Source of the DNA: Lysobacteraceae bacterium | GTDB taxonomy: Bacteria; Pseudomonadota; Gammaproteobacteria; Xanthomonadales; Xanthomonadaceae | Assembly: GCA_004173415.1 (NCBI GenBank) | Contig: SEHC01000215.1 | Coordinates: 1 to 6,731, forward strand | Direction: 5' to 3' | DNA: 6,731 nucleotides | Shown: positions 1-6,097 of the stretch, piece by piece | How the letters are laid out: each line of letters opens with the position of its first letter | Position numbering within the stretch: the first letter of the stretch is position 1 | The notes under the pieces: model-generated | What the model was told of the DNA's origin: nothing | What the model saw: the letters and a program-made list of their open reading frames with translations, nothing else | Databases searched by the model: none | Made by a program: the position numbers and the translations under genes

Positions 1-446
1 GCCTCGTCGCGCGCGGCCAGCAGCGAACGCACCTGGCGCTGGCGCGCGCGCGCGCGCAGCGCGGCCTGCATCACGCTGACCAGGGTGATCGGCTGGACCG
101 GCCGCTCCAGCAAGGACACGTTGCCCAGGATCCGCACCAGTTCCTGCCGCCATACGTTCACGCGGGGCTGGTCGTGGCGACTGGTCAGGACCACGAACGG
201 AAGGTCCGACCAGGGCGGCTGGGTGGCCACCCACCTTCCCAGTGCATCGAGGTCCTGACCGAACAAGCCCTCCTCGGCGACGAAGGCCGCTTCGGCACCC
301 TGCAGCAGTTCTTCGAGAAGTTGCCCGAAACTGCCGCAGATCACCCCGGTGATGCTGGCGCGGCCCAACAGGTCCAGGGTGGCCGGGCCATCCCGTCCGA
401 TCGGTGCGAGCACCAGCACGCGCTCTGCCACGGGAGAATCAGCCAT
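1..446 (-). CDS. Pseudo-receiver N-terminus of a probable hybrid sensor histidine kinase (partial, C-terminus outside window)
   Basis: The 148 visible residues start at ATG 446-444 and stay open to the left edge. They form one alpha/beta receiver-like domain: a hydrophobic first strand (VLVLAP, 10-15), a third strand AAFVAEEGL (53-61), a fourth strand ending in LTS (87-89), and an ERP in place of the usual KP (114-116). The phospho-acceptor Asp is replaced by Glu (E58/E59) and the conserved Lys by Arg (R115), so phosphorylation in the classical way is unlikely. A basic, probably helical stretch (RARARQRQ) follows and would lead into the next domain. From family knowledge, proteins with this N-terminus next to KaiC-like genes continue with PAS and HisKA/HATPase domains; none of that is visible here. 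The gene overlaps the KaiC stop by 8 bases, suggesting translational coupling. An AGGA lies only 3 bases before the ATG, so ribosome re-use is plausible. Confidence 0.8.
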   Translation of the reverse strand, partial: MADSPVAERVLVLAPIGRDGPATLDLLGRASITGVICGSFGQLLEELLQGAEAAFVAEEGLFGQDLDALGRWVATQPPWSDLPFVVLTSRHDQPRVNVWRQELVRILGNVSLLERPVQPITLVSVMQAALRARARQRQVRSLLAARDE

Positions 447-1947
447 CGATCCTGCCGGAGGCGGACAACAGCGGATCGGCTTCACCGGTGTAGGTCGGGG
501 TACCCGAGAAGATGCCGCTGAACTGGGTCAGCGGAGGACCCAGCGACAGGCCTTCGCCGCTCAGCCGGAACTCCCGGATCGTGTGCTCGTGGTCGCCGCT
601 GCGCTTCTTGACCACCGACAGGGCGCGCCGCACTTTTCCCTCGTGTTCGAAATAACGCAGCATCAGCACCGCATCGCTGAGGTAGCTGATGTCCAGCGGC
701 GTTTCCATCGGCCCGACCAGCCCATGCTGGGCCAGCACCAGGATCGTGAGCACGCCCTGCTGGGCCAGGAAGCTGAGCAGCTCGTGCATCTGCAGGATCA
801 GGAAGCGGCCGTCGGGCATCGCATTGAGATAGCCGTTGAGGCTGTCGATGATCACCAGGCGCGCGCCGTCTTCCTGCACGCTCCTGCGCACGATGGAGGC
901 GAACTCGCCCGGCGACATTTCCGCCGGGTCGATCTGCTGGAAGCGGATCAGCCCCGAGTCCAGCGCCGGCTGCAGGTCGAGCCCCAGCGAGTGCGCGCGG
1001 GCCAGCATGGTGCCGCGGCCCTCGTCGAAGGCGAAGATCACGCTCTTCTCGCCGCGGCCCGCGGCCGCGATGGCATAGGTCATGGCCATCGAGGACTTGC
1101 CCACCCCGGCCGCGCCTATCAGCAGGGCATTGGTGCCGCGCTCCAGGCCGCCTCCCAGCAGCGCGTCCAGGTCGGCGTTGCCGCTGGGGGTGTGTTCGCC
1201 GAGGAAAGTGGTGTGATGCTCCGAGGCCACCAGACGGGGATAGATCTCCAGCCCGCCGGTGCGGATGGCCAAGTCGTGGAAACCGCCGCGGAAGCTGATC
1301 CCGCGCATCTTGACCACGCGCACGCGGCGTCGTTCGGCGCCGTATTCGATCGCCAGCTGCTCCAGCAGGACCACGCCGTGGGAAATCGAATGCAGCTGCA
1401 GGTCGTTGTCCTGCGAGGTCATGTCGTCGAGCAGGACCACGGTGCAGTGGCGGCTGGCGAAGAAGTGCTTGAGCGCCAGCACCTGGCGCCGGTAGCGCAG
1501 CGAGCTCTGGGCCAGCAGGCGAAGCTCGGAAAGGCTGTCGATGACCACCCGGGTGGGATTGAGCTCGGCGACCCGGTCCAGGATCAGCTTGGTGGTCTCG
1601 CCCAGTTCCACTTCGACCGGATGCAGCACGGTGATTTCCCGGCCGGGATCCAGCGTGGTCTCCGGCGGCACCAGTTCGAACACCTCGATCCCGGACAGGT
1701 CCCAGCCATGCCGCGAAGCGACCAGCTGCAGTTCGCGCTGGGTCTCGGACAGGGTGATGTACAGCGTCGTCTCACCGTTGCGCGCCCCCTCCATCAGGAA
1801 CTCCAGGGCCAGGGTGGTCTTGCCGGTCCCGGGTCGGCCTTCGTACAGGTACATCCGGTTGGCGTCCAGGCCGCCTCCGAGGATGTCGTCCAGGCCGCTG
1901 TTGCCGGTGGAAAGGCGCGCGTCGCTATCAATGTTTGCAAGGCTCAT
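439..1947 (-). CDS. kaiC: KaiC-like double-domain RecA-fold ATPase (circadian clock protein KaiC family)
   Basis: This 502-residue protein has two tandem KaiC domains, near the length of cyanobacterial KaiC (about 519). Domain I (about 11-240) opens with STGNSGLDDILGGGL, Walker A GRPGTGKTT (37-45), catalytic-region LSET (66-69), Walker B RVVIDS (133-138) and the linker motif VKMRG (212-216). Domain II (about 253-480) has Walker A GAAGVGKSS (278-286), FDEG (307-310), Walker B LVIIDSLNGY (364-373) and VKKRSGDHEHTIREF (446-460). Both domains should bind ATP and probably form a hexamer. At the autophosphorylation loop (ISYLSD, 420-425), the equivalent of cyanobacterial S431 is kept (S421), that of T432 is Tyr (Y422), and that of T426 is T416. 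The start at 1947 fits the usual short lead before the first domain; the frame is open further upstream but overlaps the receiver gene. It lies 28 bases after that gene and overlaps the kinase gene. No strong ribosome site is seen. A clock role is not implied without kaiA/kaiB; ATP-dependent control of the paired kinase is an inference. Confidence 0.93.
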   Translation of the reverse strand: MSLANIDSDARLSTGNSGLDDILGGGLDANRMYLYEGRPGTGKTTLALEFLMEGARNGETTLYITLSETQRELQLVASRHGWDLSGIEVFELVPPETTLDPGREITVLHPVEVELGETTKLILDRVAELNPTRVVIDSLSELRLLAQSSLRYRRQVLALKHFFASRHCTVVLLDDMTSQDNDLQLHSISHGVVLLEQLAIEYGAERRRVRVVKMRGISFRGGFHDLAIRTGGLEIYPRLVASEHHTTFLGEHTPSGNADLDALLGGGLERGTNALLIGAAGVGKSSMAMTYAIAAAGRGEKSVIFAFDEGRGTMLARAHSLGLDLQPALDSGLIRFQQIDPAEMSPGEFASIVRRSVQEDGARLVIIDSLNGYLNAMPDGRFLILQMHELLSFLAQQGVLTILVLAQHGLVGPMETPLDISYLSDAVLMLRYFEHEGKVRRALSVVKKRSGDHEHTIREFRLSGEGLSLGPPLTQFSGIFSGTPTYTGEADPLLSASGRIDG

Positions 1948-1975
1948 GGTCACGGCTCGGCGGAGTGGCGGGGTC

Positions 1976-2338
1976 TCAGTGCGGTGGCTGCAGCAGCGCG
2001 GAAGCGGCCCGCAGCAGGGCCTCCATCGAATACGGCTTGGGCAGCAGGATCCCTGCCAGCTCGTGCTCGACCATGTCGCCGTAGCCGGAGACGGTGAGGT
2101 AGGGAATGCCCCGGCTGCGCAGTTCGGCAGCCACCGGCCAGGAAGGCTGGCCGTTGAGGTTGATGTCCACGATCGCCAGGTCGAACTCGCGCGCTGCCAG
2201 CGCCTGCAGCGCCTGGTCCACCCGGCCGGCGATCTCGACCTTGGCCTTGGCATAGACCAGGATGTCCTCCACGGTCATCGCGACGAGATCGTCGTCCTCG
2301 ACCAGGAGGATGCTTTTGCCACTCAGTTCATCGGTCAT
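1976..2338 (-). CDS. Stand-alone CheY-like response regulator
   Basis: A 120-residue single receiver domain with no output domain. The acidic pocket is E14-D15-D16 (LLVEDDD), the phospho-acceptor is D58 (LAIVDINLNG), the switch residue is S84 (TVSGYGD), and K101-P102 (LLPKPYS) is the conserved Lys-Pro. All residues needed for phosphorylation are present. The VEDDDLVAMTVEDIL lead resembles receivers that pair with HWE/HisKA_2-type kinases, which is a family resemblance only. ATG 2338-2336 is preceded by GGGTGA about 6 bases upstream, an acceptable ribosome site. It is the first gene of the likely receiver-KaiC-kinase unit, 28 bases ahead of kaiC, and a natural phospho-target or phosphate sink for the downstream kinase. 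It could also be shared with kinases elsewhere. Confidence 0.92.
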   Translation of the reverse strand: MTDELSGKSILLVEDDDLVAMTVEDILVYAKAKVEIAGRVDQALQALAAREFDLAIVDINLNGQPSWPVAAELRSRGIPYLTVSGYGDMVEHELAGILLPKPYSMEALLRAASALLQPPH

Positions 2339-2356
2339 GTGTTCACCCGGGTACGA

Positions 2357-2375
2357 AGCCCGACTATGCCGGGCT
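2357..2375 (-). other. Stem-loop in the leader of the response-regulator gene
   Basis: AGCCCG (2357-2362) and CGGGCT (2370-2375) form a perfect 6-bp stem with a 7-base loop, 19 bases upstream of the response-regulator start. No T-run follows on the minus strand, so it is not a standard intrinsic terminator. It could be a leader hairpin, part of an operator, or chance in GC-rich DNA. Confidence 0.3.
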
Positions 2376-2396
2376 GCCCGTTAAGGCGGCATCTTG

Positions 2397-2413
2397 ACCG
2401 GCATTCCGCCGGT
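2397..2413 (-). other. Stem-loop in the gap between the GGDEF/EAL and response-regulator genes
   Basis: ACCGGC (2397-2402) and GCCGGT (2408-2413) form a perfect 6-bp stem around the loop ATTCC, 65 bases past the stop codon of the GGDEF/EAL gene. No T-tract follows on either strand, so termination would have to be weak or Rho-dependent. With the neighbouring stem-loop it makes up most of the recognisable structure in this 140-base gap (2339-2478), which must also hold any promoter for the receiver-KaiC-kinase unit. I see no convincing -35/-10 pair. Confidence 0.3.
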
Positions 2414-2478
2414 GTTCCCGGGACTCATTCACCATGCACCGGACTTCGACGCGGGGGGCCGGGATGCGCGCGGTCGGG

Positions 2479-5244
2479 TCAGCGCCCGGCGCGCCCGAAA
2501 TTCCGTATGAACTCGTCCAGCGGCACCGGCCTGCCGATGAAAAAGCCCTGCACGTAATCGACGCCGGCCTGCTCGAGCCAGGCCAGTTCCTCCGCCGTTT
2601 CCACGCCTTCGGCCACGATGCTCAGGCCCAGGCCATGGCCCAGGGCGATCACCGCGCTGCAGATCGACGCATTGCGCAGGTCCCGGTCGACATGGGGCGG
2701 CAGTCCATGCCGCAGGTGTGCGTCGCGCATGACCTGAGCCACCGAGCCTGAGAGGAACTGCACGGCCGACACGTTCACCGCGATCGCCACCTCGCCAAGG
2801 CCGGCCTGGACCAGCGCGCCGTGCGCTTCGGCGGCCTTGTCCACCACCCACTCGCCGATCGGCACGATCAGCCCCGATTCCTCGCTCAGGGGAATGAAGC
2901 TGGACGGCGCGACATGGCCCTGGCCGGTGCGCCACCGCAACAGGGCTTCGGCGCCGGTGATCACGCCGCTGCGCAGGCACTTGATCGGCTGGAAGAACAG
3001 TTCGAACTCGCCGTCCACCAGCGCCCGGCGCAGCCGCCCGATCATGGCCAGGCGGGCCGCCGCCTGCTCGCCCATGCTGTCGGCGTAGCGGGTGGAGGAG
3101 GCGTTCTCGGCCCGCGCCTGGCGCGAGGCGAGGGCCGCGTGCGCCACCACGTCTTCGGCGCGCTGGCCCGGATGCTGCCGCGTGGCCACGCCGATCCAGG
3201 CCTCGACGCGATGGCTGCCGCTTTCGGATTCCACCGGTTCGGACAGCACCGCCGACACACTGGCGAGCAGTTCGTCGCACTGGCCGGCGTCGAGCACCGA
3301 GACCACGAACGAGTCGCCCGGCACGTGGGCGACAGGGCCGAAACCGTCGCACCCGGCGAAAAGGCGACGGGCGATCTCGAACACGATCTCGTCGCTGGTC
3401 CGCATGCCCAGGGTGGGCGAGACCAGCTCCAGGTCGCGCAGTTGCACGTACATCACCGTGTAGGGGTCGGGCCCGGAGCGCACCGTGGGGTGGTCCAGCC
3501 TTTCCAGCAGGGTCCGCAGCTTGAACAGGCCGGTGTGCTCGTCGTGGGCCGCGCGCCAGGCCAGGTCGATCTCGTGGGCCACGCTCTCGCTCACGTCCTC
3601 GGCCAGGACCAGTCGCGCCGGCCGATCGTCGAAGCGGATGCTGCTGCTGTGGATGCGCACGTGGATCTGTTTCCCATCGCGGGTCACGTGGGTCCAGACG
3701 GGCGAGGAGTCGCGCGGCTCGCTGCGTTCGCCGACCGACAGCCTGACTGCGTCGGCGTCCGCGTCCGGCCGCACCTGCAGGATGGTCATGCCCAGGAATT
3801 CCTCCCGCGAATACCCGTAGCGGCGGATCGCGGTGGCGTTGACCGCCAGGAAGCGCAGCGTCTCGGTGTCGAACACCCAGAACGGCAGCGGATTGAACTC
3901 GAACAGGTGGCGGAACTGCGACTCGGCCCGTTCCAGTTGTTCCTGCTGCGACCTGCGCTCGGTGATGTCGACGATGGTGCCGGTCATCTGCGGCTTCTGC
4001 TCGGGATCCAGGGCCAGCGCGCTCTGCGCGCTGATCCAGCGCTGCCGACCGTCCGCCAGCACGATCCGGTACTCGGCCTGGAATGGCCTGGCCTCTTCCC
4101 ACGCACGCTGGAATTCGGCTTCGACGCACGGCCGGTCGGCCTCGTGCATGCGCCCGAACACCGCGGCCAGCGGCACCATGCCGGCCACCCGCTCGAGCCC
4201 GAACACCGCCGCGGCCTGCGCCGACACCCGCACCTCCTCTTCGCCCTGGCCCATGGCCCAGACCCCGGTGTGCGAGGCGTCCTGGGCCTTGGCCAGCCAC
4301 TCGGCGTGCCTGCGCAGTTCGTCGAGCGTCGCCCGCCGCGATGCTTCGGTGGCGGCCATCCGACCCAGCAGGTAGAACATGCCCAGCCAGTACAGCAGCA
4401 GTACGGCCACGGCCGAGGCGACGTAGTTCCACCAGGGCGCCAGCGTTTCCCGCTTGGACAGGCCTGCGGCCACGATGAACGGATAGGTGCTGGTCGAAGT
4501 CAGGCTGGTGAAGCGTTCCTCGCCATCCAGCGGGCTCTTGAATTCAATCGTCGTGGTCGATCCGGGGAGCACCTGCACCGGCATGGGCACCGACCGGCCC
4601 AGGTGCTGCCCCTGGTCGTTGTGCCGGGCCAGGAGCAAACCACGCCGGTCGAGGATGGCGGCGCTTCCGTGCCGGCCCAGGTCCAGGCCCGCCAGCATCT
4701 GCTGGAGTTCGCTGGTGCGCAGCCAGGCGACGAGCCAGTTGCCTGCATTGGTGCGCAGGGCCAGCGGAATCACTGGCCGGGTCCTGCCCCCCTGTTGCAG
4801 CGTGCCCACGACCAGGCCATCGGAGGAGTCGGTGGCCGGGTCGAAGCCCAGCGATCGGGCGGCACTTCCAGGGCCGCCATGGAGCAACCGTCCGCCCGGG
4901 TCGTACAGGTCGATGTCCTGCAGTTCGGCGTGCCTGGAGATGACCCCGCGGATCGCCCCCGTCAGGTCCCAGACCCCGGCGGCCGGATACTCGCGCGCAT
5001 ACCCGTCGGCCTCCAGGCCCATGCCGCGCAAGGCGCGTTCCAGGTTGCGCACTTCGTAGCGCAGCAACCGGTCCACGCCCAGGGCGATGGCCTCGCTTTG
5101 CCGCCTGGCCGCCTCGATGCGCGCGCTGCGGTCCTGGACAACCACGATCGCCAGGCCCAGGGTGATGACCAGGCCCAGGCATGCGCCGACCCAGCCCATT
5201 CTTGCCACCGGCCCGTCAGGCAGGGACGAGAGGATCGATCTCAT
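2479..5244 (-). CDS. Membrane Cache-PAS-PAS-GGDEF-EAL protein, degenerate in both c-di-GMP domains
   Basis: A 921-residue inner-membrane sensor. In order: TM helix 1 (about 16-36); a periplasmic Cache-like sensor (about 40-268, ending in a strand pair typical of PDC domains); TM helix 2 (about 271-293); a short coiled segment; PAS 1 (about 315-430, ending GTIVDITER); PAS 2 (about 440-555, with FWVFDTETLRFLAVN); GGDEF (about 566-725); EAL (about 733-915). GGDEF is degenerate: the signature is PGDSF (642-646) and the first metal-binding Asp is Q601, so cyclase activity is not expected. EAL keeps EALLRW (766-771), NVS (824-826), VAEGVE (877-882) and QGFF (899-902). It lacks the ELTES-type Glu, the DDFG Asp pair and the KID Lys: residues run directly from GLPPH (847-851) to a VDRDLRNASI segment. 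Phosphodiesterase activity is therefore unlikely; a receptor or adaptor role, or gene decay, is more plausible. No ribosome site is seen before ATG 5244; Met16 just before TM1 is an alternative start. It is transcribed towards, and 140 bases ahead of, the receiver-KaiC genes. Confidence 0.9.
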   Translation of the reverse strand: MRSILSSLPDGPVARMGWVGACLGLVITLGLAIVVVQDRSARIEAARRQSEAIALGVDRLLRYEVRNLERALRGMGLEADGYAREYPAAGVWDLTGAIRGVISRHAELQDIDLYDPGGRLLHGGPGSAARSLGFDPATDSSDGLVVGTLQQGGRTRPVIPLALRTNAGNWLVAWLRTSELQQMLAGLDLGRHGSAAILDRRGLLLARHNDQGQHLGRSVPMPVQVLPGSTTTIEFKSPLDGEERFTSLTSTSTYPFIVAAGLSKRETLAPWWNYVASAVAVLLLYWLGMFYLLGRMAATEASRRATLDELRRHAEWLAKAQDASHTGVWAMGQGEEEVRVSAQAAAVFGLERVAGMVPLAAVFGRMHEADRPCVEAEFQRAWEEARPFQAEYRIVLADGRQRWISAQSALALDPEQKPQMTGTIVDITERRSQQEQLERAESQFRHLFEFNPLPFWVFDTETLRFLAVNATAIRRYGYSREEFLGMTILQVRPDADADAVRLSVGERSEPRDSSPVWTHVTRDGKQIHVRIHSSSIRFDDRPARLVLAEDVSESVAHEIDLAWRAAHDEHTGLFKLRTLLERLDHPTVRSGPDPYTVMYVQLRDLELVSPTLGMRTSDEIVFEIARRLFAGCDGFGPVAHVPGDSFVVSVLDAGQCDELLASVSAVLSEPVESESGSHRVEAWIGVATRQHPGQRAEDVVAHAALASRQARAENASSTRYADSMGEQAAARLAMIGRLRRALVDGEFELFFQPIKCLRSGVITGAEALLRWRTGQGHVAPSSFIPLSEESGLIVPIGEWVVDKAAEAHGALVQAGLGEVAIAVNVSAVQFLSGSVAQVMRDAHLRHGLPPHVDRDLRNASICSAVIALGHGLGLSIVAEGVETAEELAWLEQAGVDYVQGFFIGRPVPLDEFIRNFGRAGR

Positions 5245-5409
5245 GGATCTATAGCCGGGGAGACAGCCACGCCATCGAGCTTCGCCCGCGTCGCGTTAAC
5301 CGGGGGTGTGTGCCGCTGACCGCGGTCGTTTCCCGCTCCATCCATGGATCCTCACGACGCCGGCGAAATCGAGCCCATCGTATCAGGGGCTGCGCTGTGG
5401 GAATTCCCT

Positions 5410-5437
5410 GGGTTGCAGGGCATGCCTGCACCTACCC
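5410..5437 (-). repeat. GTAG-headed palindrome, REP-like (RAYT-associated type) candidate
   Basis: On the minus strand, GTAG (5435-5432) is followed by a G and then a perfect 6-bp stem, TGCAGG/CCTGCA, around a 5-base loop (plus-strand arms 5414-5419 and 5425-5430). GGGT (5410-5413) and ACCC (5434-5437) can pair further out. A GTAG tetranucleotide heading a small palindrome in an intergenic region is the hallmark of REP elements mobilised by RAYT transposases, such as the Stenotrophomonas GTAG elements. Only one copy is in this window, so the repeat status is inferred. It lies between the divergent starts at 5244 and 5531. Confidence 0.45.
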
Positions 5438-5457
5438 TCCAGCGGGGGATTCCGGGT

Positions 5458-5486
5458 CGGGCACGTCCGGTGGCAGCCTCTACACT
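5458..5486 (+). promoter_or_regulatory. Weak candidate promoter for the lipoprotein pair
   Basis: TACACT (5481-5486) matches four of six positions of a sigma-70 -10 box. At 17-base spacing, CGGGCA (5458-5463) matches three of six -35 positions. This would place transcription start near 5493, about 38 bases before the ATG at 5531. The rest of the 286-base divergent region (5245-5530) shows no clear gene. It has two short palindromes besides the REP-like element: ATCCATGGAT (5340-5349) and GGGAATTCCC (5399-5408). Confidence 0.2.
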
Positions 5487-5530
5487 GCTTGTGCCGGCAA
5501 GGAGCCGGCGTCAGCCAGGACAGGCAAATC

Positions 5531-6097
5531 ATGGAAAAGGTATTCGTGGCAACCGCTCTATTGGCGATGGTCGGCGCCCTTACAGGATGCGAGGGCTCCT
5601 GGAAAATCAACGGTGAGTGCACCACCAAGAGCCAATGCAAGATCGGTGGCGAAATTGGTGGAAAGTTCGTGGTTGAGAAAGGATTCCCGGCCAGCGCACT
5701 GCAATCGATCATGGCTTCGGGACAGGTGTTCGATGCGGCGCAGTTCAGCATTGGCCTGGAGGGCACCAGCGTCGGCGTACCGGACGCAGGGATGGTCACC
5801 GTCAAGCTGATTGAATCGTCCAGCGGTACTGTTCATGCGGCCCGGGCGTTTCCGTGGTCAAGACGCGGCGGCAAGCTGGTCCTGCAGGATCCCGACGCAG
5901 TGAATGACTGGACCTATGCATCTGCAGGGGGCTCGGACGGCATCGCCTACGAGCTCCATCCGTTCCCCGTGGTCGGCGCGGGATCCAGCAATGTGTTGAG
6001 CCTGGCAGTGAAATACGAAGGTGCGACGCGCGCTACGAGTTCGACCACGTGGTCGGCGGGATCGGGCTGCCGGATCGGCGCATGCGCGATCCAGTGA
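5531..6097 (+). CDS. Predicted lipoprotein of unknown function
   Basis: This 188-residue protein has a type II signal peptide: one basic residue (K3), a hydrophobic core (5-16) and lipobox LTGC with Cys at position 20, so a lipid-anchored envelope protein of about 169 residues is predicted. The mature part has four further Cys (C30, C36, C180, C185), which could make two disulfides, and a Gly-rich KIGGEIGGKF (37-46). I recognise no family. The frame is open 225 bases further upstream, but the lipobox and an AGGA/CAGG stretch 6-10 bases before ATG 5531 fix the start. The next gene overlaps its end by 16 bases, implying joint expression. Base composition is lower in GC at the 5' end than in the minus-strand genes (32 of 60 bases in 5581-5640 against 40 of 60 in 2941-3000, hand counts), a mild sign of acquired DNA. 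The membrane (inner or outer) cannot be settled from sequence; Glu, not Asp, follows the lipidated Cys. Confidence 0.82.
   Translation: MEKVFVATALLAMVGALTGCEGSWKINGECTTKSQCKIGGEIGGKFVVEKGFPASALQSIMASGQVFDAAQFSIGLEGTSVGVPDAGMVTVKLIESSSGTVHAARAFPWSRRGGKLVLQDPDAVNDWTYASAGGSDGIAYELHPFPVVGAGSSNVLSLAVKYEGATRATSSTTWSAGSGCRIGACAIQ

Noticed and set aside
349..2097. A 582-codon open frame antisense to the kaiC-like and receiver genes
   Set aside because: It is opposite an unmistakable KaiC reading frame, has no recognisable motif, and spans two real genes.
1948..2253. An upstream extension of the KaiC-like protein by about 100 residues
   Set aside because: The extension is Arg/Ser-rich, overlaps the receiver gene, and KaiC families begin shortly before the first domain, which fits ATG 1947.
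2429..4432. A 667-codon open frame on the minus strand in another frame of the GGDEF/EAL gene
   Set aside because: It is Arg/Gly/Ala-rich low-complexity translation caused by GC bias; the frame with PAS and EAL motifs is the real one.
5250..5255. A TATAGA -10-like box just before the GGDEF/EAL start on the minus strand
   Set aside because: It ends 5 bases before the ATG, so transcription would begin around or after the start codon, and no -35 element is found at normal spacing.
2821..5319. An 832-codon open frame antisense to the GGDEF/EAL gene
   Set aside because: The minus strand has clear domain order and motifs. The plus-strand translation is rich in His, Gln, Arg and Ala with no recognisable domain, as expected opposite a GC-rich gene.
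5383..5805. A 140-codon minus-strand open frame over the lipoprotein and intergenic region
   Set aside because: No coding signs; it is opposite the lipoprotein gene with a clear lipobox.
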